A DNA stretch of 64,000 nt from Oscillospiraceae bacterium (GTDB lineage: Bacteria; Bacillota; Clostridia; Oscillospirales; WRJC01): the NCBI GenBank assembly GCA_009783265.1, contig WRHM01000002.1, positions 220,564-284,563 on the forward strand, in the 5' to 3' direction. Numbering within the stretch: the first letter of the stretch is position 1; the number at the start of each line of letters is the position of its first letter. This document shows, piece after piece, positions 52,796-64,000 of the stretch. The notes beneath the pieces are model-generated. The model was not told the DNA's origin, made no database searches, and saw nothing but the letters and a program-made list of their open reading frames with translations. A program made the translations under genes and the position numbers.

Positions 52796-53347
52796 TTACT
52801 CCTCAATAAATTTTTTTGCAGCGGCAAACAATTCATTATAGTTCACTTTTTCAAACGACGTTGTATCTACAACGATTTTTTCCTCGACTTCCGCTTCCTC
52901 AAGTTTATCTTTCGGCATTTCATTTATAAACCAATCTTTGTGAGCCGGGTTATGAATCCAATGACGCTCGCCGCTTTTGTCACGCTCAACATACCGGTCA
53001 AACATAACTTCAGGGTCGCCATTGAATACAAATAAAAGACATTCATAATTATATTTTACAAATAATTTTTTTATTTCGCTTATTCTTTCTAAACCAAAAA
53101 CGCTTTCAAGAATACACGGTTTCCCGGTTTGCATAAACCGTTCGGCTATATGTAATATAATGTCATACGCTACATTTTCGCTTCCCATTTTATATACGTT
53201 GCTTTCACGCCCGAAACCGTCACAAATCGTCTCGTCTATCGTATCCTGCTCGAAATACGGTATATTTAATTCCCGCGATAATTTGCGTGCGAATGTTGAT
53301 TTGCCTGCCGCGCAATATCCACCGATTAATATTATTTTATTTTTCAT
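52796..53347 (-). CDS. P-loop kinase-like protein (AAA, zeta-toxin-like size)
   Basis: A 183-residue protein with Walker A GGYCAAGKST (9-18), FEQDTIDE (possible catalytic Asp), CILESVF and a basic lid (DRYVERDKSGERHW). Similar to small-molecule kinases annotated as AAA family ATPases. It lies 9 bases before an M42 gene and 10 bases after murD on the same strand. Substrate unknown. It is not the same type as the kinase at 17735. Confidence 0.75.
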   Translation of the reverse strand: MKNKIILIGGYCAAGKSTFARKLSRELNIPYFEQDTIDETICDGFGRESNVYKMGSENVAYDIILHIAERFMQTGKPCILESVFGLERISEIKKLFVKYNYECLLFVFNGDPEVMFDRYVERDKSGERHWIHNPAHKDWFINEMPKDKLEEAEVEEKIVVDTTSFEKVNYNELFAAAKKFIEE

Positions 53348-53356
53348 TTTTATATT

Positions 53357-54826
53357 TTAAAATCCTTTCACCAATTCTATAAACCTGTTCCCGCGCTCCT
53401 CAAAATTTTTAAAGCAATCAAACGAAGCGCAAGCCGGAGATAACAAAACAATATCGCCGGGATTTGCGAGTTTTTTCGCAGTTTCTACGGCTGACTCGAA
53501 ATTATCCGCGATTTGTATGTGCGGGACGTCGAGGACGCCGTCCCCTACATAGTTATTTTTATAATCGTCTAAACATTTTTTGATTATATTTTTCGTTTCG
53601 CCGTATAAAACCGCTGCTTTGGCTTTTTTATGCACAACAGGCGCAAGTGAATCAAACGGAATTTTTTTATCGTAACCACCGAGTATCACGATTATTTTTT
53701 TATCTTCGCCTAAATAATTAAAATTATTTAAAGCCGAAATTGTCCGGGTTGGCGTAGAATCCGCAGATGAATTATAATAAGACACTCCGTCAAATTCCCG
53801 TACAAATTCTATCCTGTTTGCAACTCCTTTAAATATTTTCGCTACATTTATTATCGCTTCTGTATTTACAATATCATGCGTAACGCCTATTGCCGCCATA
53901 AAATTTAATACATTATGTTCGCCTTTTATTAAAATACCGCTTTTATCCATGATTTTATTTTCCGCACCATTTTCGCGCATTAAAATAAACTCACCGTCGC
54001 AATAAATTCCGTTTTTGTATTCGTCCGGCAATTTATTTTCCGAAAAGAAAAATTTTCGCGGCGCGTCGGGATCGTCGCGCCCTACAATTCGCGTTAAATC
54101 GTTATCGAAATCTAAAATAAGCTTATCTGGTTCTTTTTGATTTTTAAATATGATTTTTTTCGCGTTTATATATTCTTGCATGTCTTTGTGCCAATCTAAA
54201 TGATTTGGGGTTATGTTTGTTATAATTGCGTAATCGGGTTTAAAATTATTATTATCCAAATCAAAAAGCTGAAAAGACGAAACTTCAAGAACTGCGTAAT
54301 CTTCTTCTTTTATATTTTCTATTTGATTTAATAACGGCGTACCGATATTTCCTCCCACATAAACTTTTTTTCCGGCTTTTTTTAAAATTTCCCCGATTAT
54401 TGTCGTAGTAGTAGTTTTACCTTCACTGCCTGTAATCGCGATTGTTTTTGCCGGACAAAGCATAAAAAATAATTCTATTTCGCTTGTTATTATACTATTA
54501 TTATTTAAAGCGTTAATAATTTGCGGTAAATCCCGTCTTATTGCAGGCGTTTTAAAAATTATATCTTCGTTTAAATCTTCTAAATAATTATCGCCTAAAA
54601 TATAATTTATTTTGATTTTTTTACCCAAATCTTCTAATTCCGGAATTTTTCCGTCCGCGAAAATATCTTTTTTATCCCTTGCCGTTATTTTTTCAACTCC
54701 GCATTTGCATAAAAAATCAATCAGCGCAATATTGCTTACCGCTATTCCCACAACAGCAACGCTTTTGTTTTTTATAAAATCTTTAAATTCTTTCAACGTC
54801 TTTATATTCCTGTAATCGCCGATCAT
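53357..54826 (-). CDS. murD: UDP-N-acetylmuramoylalanine-D-glutamate ligase MurD with two repeat-derived inserts
   Basis: 489 residues, longer than the common 440-460. It adds D-glutamate to UDP-MurNAc-L-Ala in the cytoplasm. ATP-loop GSEGKTTTT (about 133-141), NITPNHLDWH and GGYDKKIPF are all as expected, with the C-terminal LLSPACASFDCFKNFEERG typical of MurD. Two segments are unusual: residues about 248-257 (VGRDDPDAP) and 427-436 (VGDGVLDVPH). They are encoded by copies of the GTAGGG dispersed repeat (54058-54085 and 53521-53548), both in frame and on surface-loop positions. ATG 54826 follows AGGGAG. The first gene of the minus-strand run to 50647. Confidence 0.92.
   Translation of the reverse strand: MIGDYRNIKTLKEFKDFIKNKSVAVVGIAVSNIALIDFLCKCGVEKITARDKKDIFADGKIPELEDLGKKIKINYILGDNYLEDLNEDIIFKTPAIRRDLPQIINALNNNSIITSEIELFFMLCPAKTIAITGSEGKTTTTTIIGEILKKAGKKVYVGGNIGTPLLNQIENIKEEDYAVLEVSSFQLFDLDNNNFKPDYAIITNITPNHLDWHKDMQEYINAKKIIFKNQKEPDKLILDFDNDLTRIVGRDDPDAPRKFFFSENKLPDEYKNGIYCDGEFILMRENGAENKIMDKSGILIKGEHNVLNFMAAIGVTHDIVNTEAIINVAKIFKGVANRIEFVREFDGVSYYNSSADSTPTRTISALNNFNYLGEDKKIIVILGGYDKKIPFDSLAPVVHKKAKAAVLYGETKNIIKKCLDDYKNNYVGDGVLDVPHIQIADNFESAVETAKKLANPGDIVLLSPACASFDCFKNFEERGNRFIELVKGF
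53521..53548 (-). repeat. GTAGGGGACGGCG repeat inside murD
   Basis: On the minus strand it reads GTAGGGGACGGCGTCC then TCGACGTCCCGC, a palindrome-containing repeat much richer in GC than its surroundings. It is in frame and encodes VGDGVLDVPH. Confidence 0.75.
54058..54085 (-). repeat. GTAGGGCGCGACG repeat inside murD
   Basis: On the minus strand GTAGGGCGCGACGATCC then CGACGCGCCGCG, closely matching the inner unit of the 3826-3963 element. In frame; encodes VGRDDPDAP and a following basic residue. Confidence 0.75.
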
Positions 54827-54974
54827 CAATAAAAAATCTCCCTATTTTGATAATATAAAATTTATTTTATACTATAATTATAATTAAAAAAGAAAAAAAT
54901 TACAATAATAATTTTAAATATAGTGCAAAATTATAAATATTTTTATAATTTTTGCAAAAAATATAAAAATACTT

Positions 54975-55003
54975 TTGACAAAACGTTGAAAATGATTTAT
55001 AAT
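54975..55003 (+). promoter_or_regulatory. Perfect sigma-A promoter of rnpB
   Basis: TTGACA (54975-54980) and TATAAT (54998-55003) with a 17-base spacer, just upstream of the RNase P RNA. Confidence 0.9.
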
Positions 55004-55013
55004 ATTATATATT

Positions 55014-55428
55014 AAAACTGCTGCCAATACAAACAATCGCACAGGAGTGAAAAACTCCGGGTGAGGAAAGTCCGAGCTTTTGGGGCAATAGATAACGGAT
55101 AACGTCCGCCGAAGGCAACTTTAGGGAAAGTGCAACAGAAAATTACCGCCCGCAAGGGTAAGGATGAAAAGGCGAGGTAAGAGCTCACCGGCGCAGCGGC
55201 AACCCTGCGCTAATATCCGCAGAATTTATTTATTTTTGTTCTGCGGACCAATTGTGTAAACCCTATCTGAAGCAACGCCGATGTAAGACGAAACGTTGAA
55301 AAACGCGTAAAATTTACGGGACACGCCCCGTTTTTTCGCATGAAGCGGCAAAGAACTTACGGGCAACCGGAAGTCAAGATAGATGATTGTTCAAGACAGA
55401 ACTCGGCTTACGGATTGACAGCAGTTTT
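55014..55428 (+). ncRNA. rnpB: RNase P RNA (M1-type catalytic RNA)
   Basis: The catalytic RNA of tRNA 5'-end processing. P1 is formed by AAAACTGCTG (55014-55023) with CAGCAGTTTT (55419-55428). The universal core is clear: GTGAGGAAAGTCCGAGC near 55060 (P4 5' strand), GGAAAGTGCAACAGAAA with ACCGCC near 55133, GGTAAGAGCTCACCGGC near 55177, and the 3' CAGAACTCGGCTTA near 55396. An AT-rich hairpin with TCCGCAGAA/TTCTGCGGA (55215-55249) fills a variable arm. Ends are set by P1, precise to a few bases. No clear U-tract terminator follows; 55429-55536 shows nothing else. Confidence 0.97.
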
Positions 55429-55536
55429 TATAATATTATATAAATTAACAATTCATTTTTATCGGTTTTATCGGCTTTATCAGAATATTCTAAAATAATA
55501 ATAACAAAAAAGTAAAGGAATAATTTAGATAAGTTT

Positions 55537-56742
55537 ATGAAGAAATTTATAAAAATCGCAAAAATCGGTTGTTTATCTTTATGCTCTGTACTGATAATGT
55601 TTGAACTTTATATTTTAATTACGACAAACAAAATTACTGGAATTTCGGATTTTACCGAAATTCCGGAAGCAGAAGAAGTTTTTTACGAAATCGATACGCC
55701 TATGATACCAATGGATAATTTAATAATTAACGACGATGAAATTGAAGAAACTGCGGAAATAACAAAAAATAATGAAACAACAGAAATTACTGAAAATATT
55801 GAAAATATTGAAAACACAAAAATCACGGAAAACATTAATAAAGAAACGGAAAATAAAATTAAAAATGATTCTAAAAAAGAACCAATAGCAACAAAAGCTC
55901 CTGGAGCAGAAACAAAAATAACAGAAACGACAGAAGAACTAAAAGAAACTGAACCTGAAATTGAAATTGAACTTGAAACTTTTAATAATATACAGGAGAC
56001 AGAAAAAAATACAGAAGATATACAGGAATTGCACGATACAAGAGAACCAACAAAATCTGTAATTTACCGGCCTGTTGAAACTGAATTAATTTCTAAAAAC
56101 TTCCCTGTTTTGATGTATCACACTTCGTCAGAAAATAATCCCGGCGCTTTGGCTGAGTTATATGTCAAACCGTCTGAATTTGAAAAGCAAATACAATATC
56201 TTGCCGATAACGGATTTACATTCTGTACGTTTGACGATTATTATAATTTAAATAATATAGATAAACCTGTATTTATAACGTTTGACGACGGATATAAAGC
56301 TAATTATACAGAAATTTATCCGATACTGCAAAAATATAACGCGAAAATAACATTGTTTTTAACTATAAATAATATAGCCGCAGAAGATTTTACTGTGGAA
56401 ATGATACGCGAAATGAGCGATTCCGGGCTTGTAAAATTTGAAAGCCATACGCTGACTCACCCTGATTTAGCTATTATAAGCACAAATGAGACAAGACTTA
56501 CAAACGAACTTGAAAATTCCAAAATACAAATAGAAGAAATAACAGGAAACCCTGTTCTTGCCATAGCTTATCCCGCCGGCCATTATAACGATACGGTTAT
56601 AGAAAAATCCAAAGAATTTTATTCGTTCGGGTTGCTCGCAAGTTCAGGTATGCATAATACAGAATATAATTTATTTGAAATCCGGCGTATACGCATGAAC
56701 AGAAGTACTACGCTTAACAGTTTTATAAATTATTTAGGATAA
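55537..56742 (+). CDS. Membrane-anchored polysaccharide deacetylase (NodB domain)
   Basis: A 401-residue protein: N-terminal anchor helix (about 8-28), a long low-complexity linker made mostly of Glu, Thr, Asn, Ile and Lys (about 40-180), then a carbohydrate esterase 4 domain. Motifs are VLMYHTS, TFDDGYKANY (catalytic D250, metal D251) and SHTLTHPD with metal ligands H304 and H308. It should remove N-acetyl groups from peptidoglycan or exopolysaccharide outside the membrane. The SD is AAAGGAA, 15 bases from the ATG, so somewhat far. Confidence 0.88.
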   Translation: MKKFIKIAKIGCLSLCSVLIMFELYILITTNKITGISDFTEIPEAEEVFYEIDTPMIPMDNLIINDDEIEETAEITKNNETTEITENIENIENTKITENINKETENKIKNDSKKEPIATKAPGAETKITETTEELKETEPEIEIELETFNNIQETEKNTEDIQELHDTREPTKSVIYRPVETELISKNFPVLMYHTSSENNPGALAELYVKPSEFEKQIQYLADNGFTFCTFDDYYNLNNIDKPVFITFDDGYKANYTEIYPILQKYNAKITLFLTINNIAAEDFTVEMIREMSDSGLVKFESHTLTHPDLAIISTNETRLTNELENSKIQIEEITGNPVLAIAYPAGHYNDTVIEKSKEFYSFGLLASSGMHNTEYNLFEIRRIRMNRSTTLNSFINYLG

Positions 56743-59922
<3,180 letters not shown>

Positions 59923-59934
59923 AGATTAATTTTA

Positions 59935-59963
59935 CAAGGGCGACCGCAAAGGTCGCTCCTACA
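59935..59963 (+). repeat. GGGCGACC dispersed repeat
   Basis: GGGCGACC-gcaaa-GGTCGCTCC, ending in CTAC. Same family as 12221 and 12731. It lies in the 68-base gap between lacZ and the next gene. Confidence 0.65.
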
Positions 59964-59990
59964 ATAAATATTTCAAATTGGGGTAAATAT

Positions 59991-60419
59991 ATGACGTCAA
60001 TTAATATAATATATCCCGGCGACGATTTTTCAGAGGCTATGAAAATAAGAATTCCGGTATTTGTAGAAGAACAGGGTGTACCTCAGGAAAATGAACTTGA
60101 CGATAACGATAAAATTTCATATCACGTTTTATTATATGAAAATGAAATCCCCGTCGCCTGCGGACGGCTATATCTCACGAATAAAACCGCGCATATAGGC
60201 AGGGTTGCCGTTCTAAAAAAATATCGCCGAAAAGGATACGCCACGATTGTTTGTAAAAGCCTTATAAATTTGGCGGTTTCTTTAAAAAAGGCTGATATAA
60301 TTACGCTTGATGCGCAGACTTATGTCGTTGAATTGTATAAGAAGTTAGGATTTAAAGTAGTCGGCGATGAATTTTTAGAGGAAAATATCCCGCATTTTAA
60401 AATGATATTGGAAATATAG
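59991..60419 (+). CDS. GNAT family N-acetyltransferase (ElaA/YjcF-like)
   Basis: A 142-residue acetyltransferase. RIPVFVEEQGVPQENELDDND at about 19-39 is the typical start of the YjcF/ElaA-like group, where the RxxVFVxEQ motif precedes an acidic loop. The acetyl-CoA loop is YRRKGYATIV (near 78-87) and the end YKKLGFKVVGDEF. ATG follows TTGGGGT. The substrate is unknown. It precedes the UroD-family gene by 27 bases. Confidence 0.85.
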   Translation: MTSINIIYPGDDFSEAMKIRIPVFVEEQGVPQENELDDNDKISYHVLLYENEIPVACGRLYLTNKTAHIGRVAVLKKYRRKGYATIVCKSLINLAVSLKKADIITLDAQTYVVELYKKLGFKVVGDEFLEENIPHFKMILEI

Positions 60420-60446
60420 CCGTAATATATTTTAAGGGAGTTATTT

Positions 60447-61520
60447 ATGATAATAAAATATAAAGAAAACTGGGAAGAAACAAAAAAGCGTATGGACGCT
60501 TTCTGGAACAAAGAATATATTGACAGGTGTTGTTTGTCGATAAAATTGCCTAAAAATAACAAACCGGCTGAGCCGCTGGTTTTGCCTAAAGAACATTATA
60601 CTCTTGAAGAATCGAGAACAGACGTTGATTTTGTTTTCCGGCGTTCTGAACATTGGATAAAAAATACGATTTATTTAGCCGAAGCGATACCCTCTGTAAT
60701 GCCCGGATTCGGAGTTGCCGCTCATTCGTGTTATTTCGGCTCTAAATTAATACACGCGCCTGATACTATATGGTTTGAGCCTGTAATACATGAACCGGAT
60801 ATAAATAAACTTGTTTATGACGAAAACGCATTTGATATACATAAAAATTTTACTTCGGATTTAGCCGAGCGTTCGAATGGATTATTTATGGTCGGAGGAA
60901 ACGATAACTGCGGTATTATAGACGCTCTCGCTAATTTGAGAAGCAATGACGATTTACTGATTGATTTAATAGATAATCCTGAATTCGTTGAAAAAGCGCG
61001 TGATAAAATAACTGAAGTATGGAAAAAAACGCAGAAAGAATTTTATGATATAACAAAAAAAAGCAACGACGGCGGTTCTTCCCACAGTTGGATGCAGACA
61101 TGGTCGAGGGGAATACACGGTCAGTTGCAATGCGATTTTTCGGTTATGATTTCAGCAAAGCATTACGAAAGATTTGTTTTACCTGAGCTTGAGGAATGCA
61201 CAAAATTTTACGATAACAGCACATATCATTTTGACGGACAGGAACAGATAAGACACTTGGATATATTATTATCCGTAAAAAATTTAGATAACATACAGTG
61301 GACGCATGTCGCGGGACAACCTAAAATGTCAAATTTTATCGGGGTTTTTAATAAAATTCAGAAAGCCGGGAAAGGGCTTGTGTTGGCTCCGGATTCTGAT
61401 GAAATCCCGTTTTTGCTTAAAAATCTTTCGCATAAAGGGCTTATTATAATAACTGACGGGATAAAAAATATAGACGAAGCAAATGATTTGATAAAACTGG
61501 CTGAGCAATATGCGCATTAA
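60447..61520 (+). CDS. Uroporphyrinogen decarboxylase family protein (second copy, divergent)
   Basis: A 357-residue protein of the UroD-like superfamily: WEETKKRMDAFWNKE at the N-terminus, the central YHFDGQEQIRHLDILLSV and the C-terminal WTHVAGQPKMSNF, then GLVLAPDSDEIPFLLK, identify the branch common in glycan-degrading anaerobes. It lacks the SCG motif seen in the copy at 27327. ATG follows AAGGGAG. It overlaps the MFS gene by 11 bases, so a metabolite-import-and-conversion pair is likely. The substrate is not known. Confidence 0.8.
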   Translation: MIIKYKENWEETKKRMDAFWNKEYIDRCCLSIKLPKNNKPAEPLVLPKEHYTLEESRTDVDFVFRRSEHWIKNTIYLAEAIPSVMPGFGVAAHSCYFGSKLIHAPDTIWFEPVIHEPDINKLVYDENAFDIHKNFTSDLAERSNGLFMVGGNDNCGIIDALANLRSNDDLLIDLIDNPEFVEKARDKITEVWKKTQKEFYDITKKSNDGGSSHSWMQTWSRGIHGQLQCDFSVMISAKHYERFVLPELEECTKFYDNSTYHFDGQEQIRHLDILLSVKNLDNIQWTHVAGQPKMSNFIGVFNKIQKAGKGLVLAPDSDEIPFLLKNLSHKGLIIITDGIKNIDEANDLIKLAEQYAH

Positions 61521-62730
61521 TAAAACTAATAAACGAAAATATATAATATTTGCGGCTGCTTTTTTCATGTGGTTTTCGATATATTCATATCAGTCAAATT
61601 TTACGCCGTACATGGAATCTCTTGAATTTTCGCCGACAATGATTGGAATTATTATAGGCTCTTACGGATTAACCCAAATGCTTTTGAGAATTCCGTTCGG
61701 TATATTATCAGATAAATTGGGAACAAGAAAATTATTTATAATTATAGGCATAACATTTACTTTTTTGTCTGCTGTGTTTTTGTTTTTATCTGAAAATATA
61801 TATGTTATTTTATTCGCAAGGGCAAGCGCGGGAATCGCGGCTTCGACATGGGTCAGTTTTATGGTTTTGTTTTCGAGTTATCACGAAACTGACAAAACCG
61901 TCAAGGCTGTCGGCATACTTGATTTTTTCGGAAGCACAGGTCAGCTCGGCGGGATAATTTGCGGTTCTTTGCTTGTCAGTTTTACTGTATTAAAAGATAA
62001 ATCAGCGTTTATACTCGCCGTAATAATCGGTTTTGTATCTTTTATTCTTGCGTTTATGATATATGAAAACAAGGATAAATTAAAAAAGAATATTAATAAA
62101 AGCCCCCATGTCACGCTGTCGAATGCTCCCCCTCACCGGATGGGAATTAATAAACTCCATGAGATTTTATCAAATAAAACTCTGATAATTGTTTCTGTAA
62201 TCGGCGCGATATCTCAATTAATATCGTTCAGCACGATATTCGGGTTTACCCCCGCTTACGCTAAAGATGTTTTGAATATAAACGCTTTTCAAAACGGCAT
62301 ATTAATGGTTTTTTCATATATGCCAAACGCGTTCGGAGCATTGATTTTGGGAAAATTTATTTCAGGAAAATTCAAAGAATATAATATAATTTTAACCGGT
62401 ATGCTTTTACTCGGCGCATGTACGATACTGATTCCGTTCATAAAAGATTATTATTTATTGGTTATAACCCAGACAATAGCGGGATTCGGAAAAGGAATAT
62501 CATTTCCGTTATTGATGGGGCTAAGCATAAAGAAAATATCTGAAAACGCGAGAGGAACGGCTATGGGGATTTTTCAGGCGGTTTACAGTTTCGGAATGTT
62601 TTTCGGACCGTTTATAGTCGGGATAATAAAAGAACATCTCGAAGTCGGAGCGGCATTTATACTGATAGGGATTGTATGCCTGATATGCTCGGTAATATCT
62701 TATTTATCGTTAAGAAAACTTGATTTGTGA
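61510..62730 (+). CDS. Major facilitator superfamily transporter
   Basis: A 406-residue membrane protein with 12 predicted helices. The loop 2-3 signature is FGILSDKLGTRK (near 63-74), an MFS A-motif. RASAGIAASTWVSF is in helix 4, and the central basic loop lies near 190-215. ATG lies within the last codons of the UroD-family gene (11-base overlap) with a weak SD. The 3' end overlaps the 3' end of the convergent nifS gene by 21 bases. Substrate probably a small metabolite or sugar. Confidence 0.88.
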   Translation: MRINKTNKRKYIIFAAAFFMWFSIYSYQSNFTPYMESLEFSPTMIGIIIGSYGLTQMLLRIPFGILSDKLGTRKLFIIIGITFTFLSAVFLFLSENIYVILFARASAGIAASTWVSFMVLFSSYHETDKTVKAVGILDFFGSTGQLGGIICGSLLVSFTVLKDKSAFILAVIIGFVSFILAFMIYENKDKLKKNINKSPHVTLSNAPPHRMGINKLHEILSNKTLIIVSVIGAISQLISFSTIFGFTPAYAKDVLNINAFQNGILMVFSYMPNAFGALILGKFISGKFKEYNIILTGMLLLGACTILIPFIKDYYLLVITQTIAGFGKGISFPLLMGLSIKKISENARGTAMGIFQAVYSFGMFFGPFIVGIIKEHLEVGAAFILIGIVCLICSVISYLSLRKLDL

Positions 62731-63894
62731 AACTATAAGTTTTTTTATTCCATCAGATAAAGTGTTGACAAATTCTTCTGTTTCATCAAAAGTATTATAT
62801 TTTGAAAAACTTACCCTGATTGTAAAATCGGCGGAGTTTTTATCAAGCCCGTAATTTAATAATACGCGCTTTGATTCTTTTGAGTTTTGATGTTTTTCCG
62901 AACACGCAGACCCTGAAGATATATAAATCCCCTGCCCCGAAAAATAATTTAACATGACTTCGCTTTTTATTTTTGGCAATCTTAAACTCAATATATATTT
63001 TGAAATATTATTTATATCTGCCCGTTGATTAAATATAATCTCCGGGCATTTTTCTTTTATTTTTATAACAGTATAATCGTAAAGTTTATTTATATATTCA
63101 TGATTTTTTTGAAAATCTTTAGCTGCTTCTTCAACAGCTTTTCCGAACGCGAAAATTCCGGGCGTGTTTAAAGTCGAAGAACGCAGGTTATTTTCCTGAC
63201 CGCCGCCGAAAATCTGCGGGATTATTCTTTTATTTTTGCGTAAAAACAAAGCCCCGCAGCCTTTTATTCCGTGGATTTTATGAGCTGATATGCTCATCAT
63301 ATCAATTTTAAGTTTATTTAAATCTATCGGAATTTTGCAAAATGCCTGAACGGCGTCGCAGTGAATATATAATTTATCGCGAAAGCCGGAATTTTCAACG
63401 GTTTTTATAATTTCAGAAATGTCAAAAATACTGCCGGTTTCGTTGTTTACAAGCATAATAGAAATTAAAATAACTTTTTCGTCAATATAATTTTTAAACT
63501 CATCTATATTTATTTTACCCTCTTTTGTCGATAAATAAATTATATCAAAACCTTTTTTTTCGAGTTCAAGCATAGGGAAATAAACCGACGGATGCTCGGC
63601 GTTTGTCGTGATTATTTTATTTCCCCTGCGTTTTAACGCTTCGACTGAGCCGAATATCGCAAGATTATTTGCTTCTGTGCCTGATGATGTAAAAATGATT
63701 TCTTCGGGTTTTGCGTTAATTGACGACGCGATTATATTTCGCGCATGTTCGACTTGTTTTTCAGCGTCAAGTCCGAGAGCGTGCATCGAATCCGGATTGC
63801 CGTATGAATTTTTCATAGCAACTGATAAAAATTCCAAAACTTCATCTGACGGTTTTGTTGTCGAAGCTGAATCGAGATATATTTGTTTTTTCAT
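62710..63894 (-). CDS. nifS: Cysteine desulfurase (NifS/IscS family)
   Basis: A 394-residue PLP enzyme that moves sulfur from cysteine to Fe-S scaffold or thiolation partners. PLP-binding K206 is in SAHKIHG, H101 is in NAEHPS, and the catalytic persulfide Cys331 is in SSGSACSEKH. TSSGTEANN and NNETGS are typical. It may work with the NifU-like protein at 48160, although it is not adjacent. ATG follows AGGGAAA. A consensus promoter at 63934-63962 drives it. Confidence 0.93.
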   Translation of the reverse strand: MKKQIYLDSASTTKPSDEVLEFLSVAMKNSYGNPDSMHALGLDAEKQVEHARNIIASSINAKPEEIIFTSSGTEANNLAIFGSVEALKRRGNKIITTNAEHPSVYFPMLELEKKGFDIIYLSTKEGKINIDEFKNYIDEKVILISIMLVNNETGSIFDISEIIKTVENSGFRDKLYIHCDAVQAFCKIPIDLNKLKIDMMSISAHKIHGIKGCGALFLRKNKRIIPQIFGGGQENNLRSSTLNTPGIFAFGKAVEEAAKDFQKNHEYINKLYDYTVIKIKEKCPEIIFNQRADINNISKYILSLRLPKIKSEVMLNYFSGQGIYISSGSACSEKHQNSKESKRVLLNYGLDKNSADFTIRVSFSKYNTFDETEEFVNTLSDGIKKLIVSQIKFS

Positions 63895-63933
63895 TTTATT
63901 TTTTATTTTCCCTTTTGATTTAAATTAAATATA

Positions 63934-63962
63934 ATTATATATTTAAAAAATAAAATAGTCAA
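63934..63962 (-). promoter_or_regulatory. Sigma-A promoter of nifS
   Basis: On the minus strand TTGACT (63962-63957) and TATAAT (63939-63934) have a 17-base spacer. Confidence 0.8.
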
Positions 63963-63992
63963 GATTAATATTTTTCATTTATAATCTTGACA
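63959..63992. promoter_or_regulatory. Divergent-promoter inverted repeat at the right edge
   Basis: TCAAGATT (63959-63966) and AATCTTGA (63983-63990) form an inverted repeat overlapping the nifS -35 box. The right arm runs into TTGACA (63987-63992), a -35 box for a plus-strand promoter that would leave the window. A shared operator is possible. Confidence 0.5.
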
Positions 63993-64000
63993 TTTTATAA

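Overview
This window is a gene-dense, low-GC chromosome segment (roughly one third GC by eye). It has strong purine-rich Shine-Dalgarno (SD) sites, sigma-A type promoters with 16-18 bp spacers, RNase J, an RNase P RNA gene, lipoproteins and ECF-type sigma factors. This points to an anaerobic, carbohydrate-degrading member of the Bacillota, class Clostridia, probably an uncultured gut- or digester-type lineage. I cannot assign a genus. There is no phage, plasmid, IS transposase, CRISPR array, tRNA or rRNA.

Layout. 0-4 kb: the start of RNase J, a nucleotidyltransferase/hexapeptide/phosphomannomutase fusion, and a lipoprotein. 4-13 kb: sugar metabolism, with two xylose-isomerase-like TIM barrels, a D-lyxose/mannose isomerase, a PfkB kinase, a Gfo/Idh/MocA dehydrogenase, a phosphopantetheinyl transferase and an M23 peptidase. 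13.3-19.5 kb: one operon of carboxynorspermidine dehydrogenase and decarboxylase, an aldolase/SDR fusion, a P-loop kinase and a PHP protein, closed by a terminator. 19.6-21.1 kb: a sigma factor with a membrane partner. 22.6-26.5 kb (minus strand): agmatinase, spermidine synthase, GNAT and a GH4 alpha-galactosidase. 26.7-31.0 kb: a PAS-like membrane protein, a UroD-family protein, a probable attenuator leader RNA in front of a methyltransferase, and a sigma factor fused to a zinc-finger domain. 33.3-36.5 kb: a YxlEFG-like membrane/ABC module and a winged-helix protein. 36.6-40.5 kb (minus strand): a complete PotABCD polyamine importer. 40.7 kb: a 45-residue membrane peptide. 41-50.6 kb: two orphan solute-binding lipoproteins, a propeller glycosidase, a GH2 beta-mannosidase, PduL, and a NifU-like/GGGtGRT pair. 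50.6-54.8 kb (minus strand): two M42 peptidases, a P-loop kinase and MurD. 55.0-55.4 kb: rnpB. 55.5-62.7 kb: polysaccharide deacetylase, GH2 beta-galactosidase, GNAT, and a second UroD-family gene coupled to an MFS transporter. 62.7-63.9 kb: cysteine desulfurase on the minus strand.

Two themes stand out. The first is plant or host glycan breakdown (alpha-galactosidase, beta-galactosidase, beta-mannosidase, propeller glycosidase, two solute-binding lipoproteins, several sugar isomerases and dehydrogenases). The second is polyamines: two different spermidine-forming gene sets and an importer lie within 27 kb.

The least ordinary signals are these: a consensus promoter, structured leader and intrinsic terminator before the methyltransferase; two genes whose only well-placed start codons are ATC and ATA; a sigma factor in frame with a zinc-finger domain that has its own internal SD and ATG; dispersed GTAGGG palindromic repeats, two of which are inserted in frame in murD; a BlaI/MecI-like operator inside a lipoprotein promoter; and the NifU-like/GGGtGRT gene pair of unknown function.
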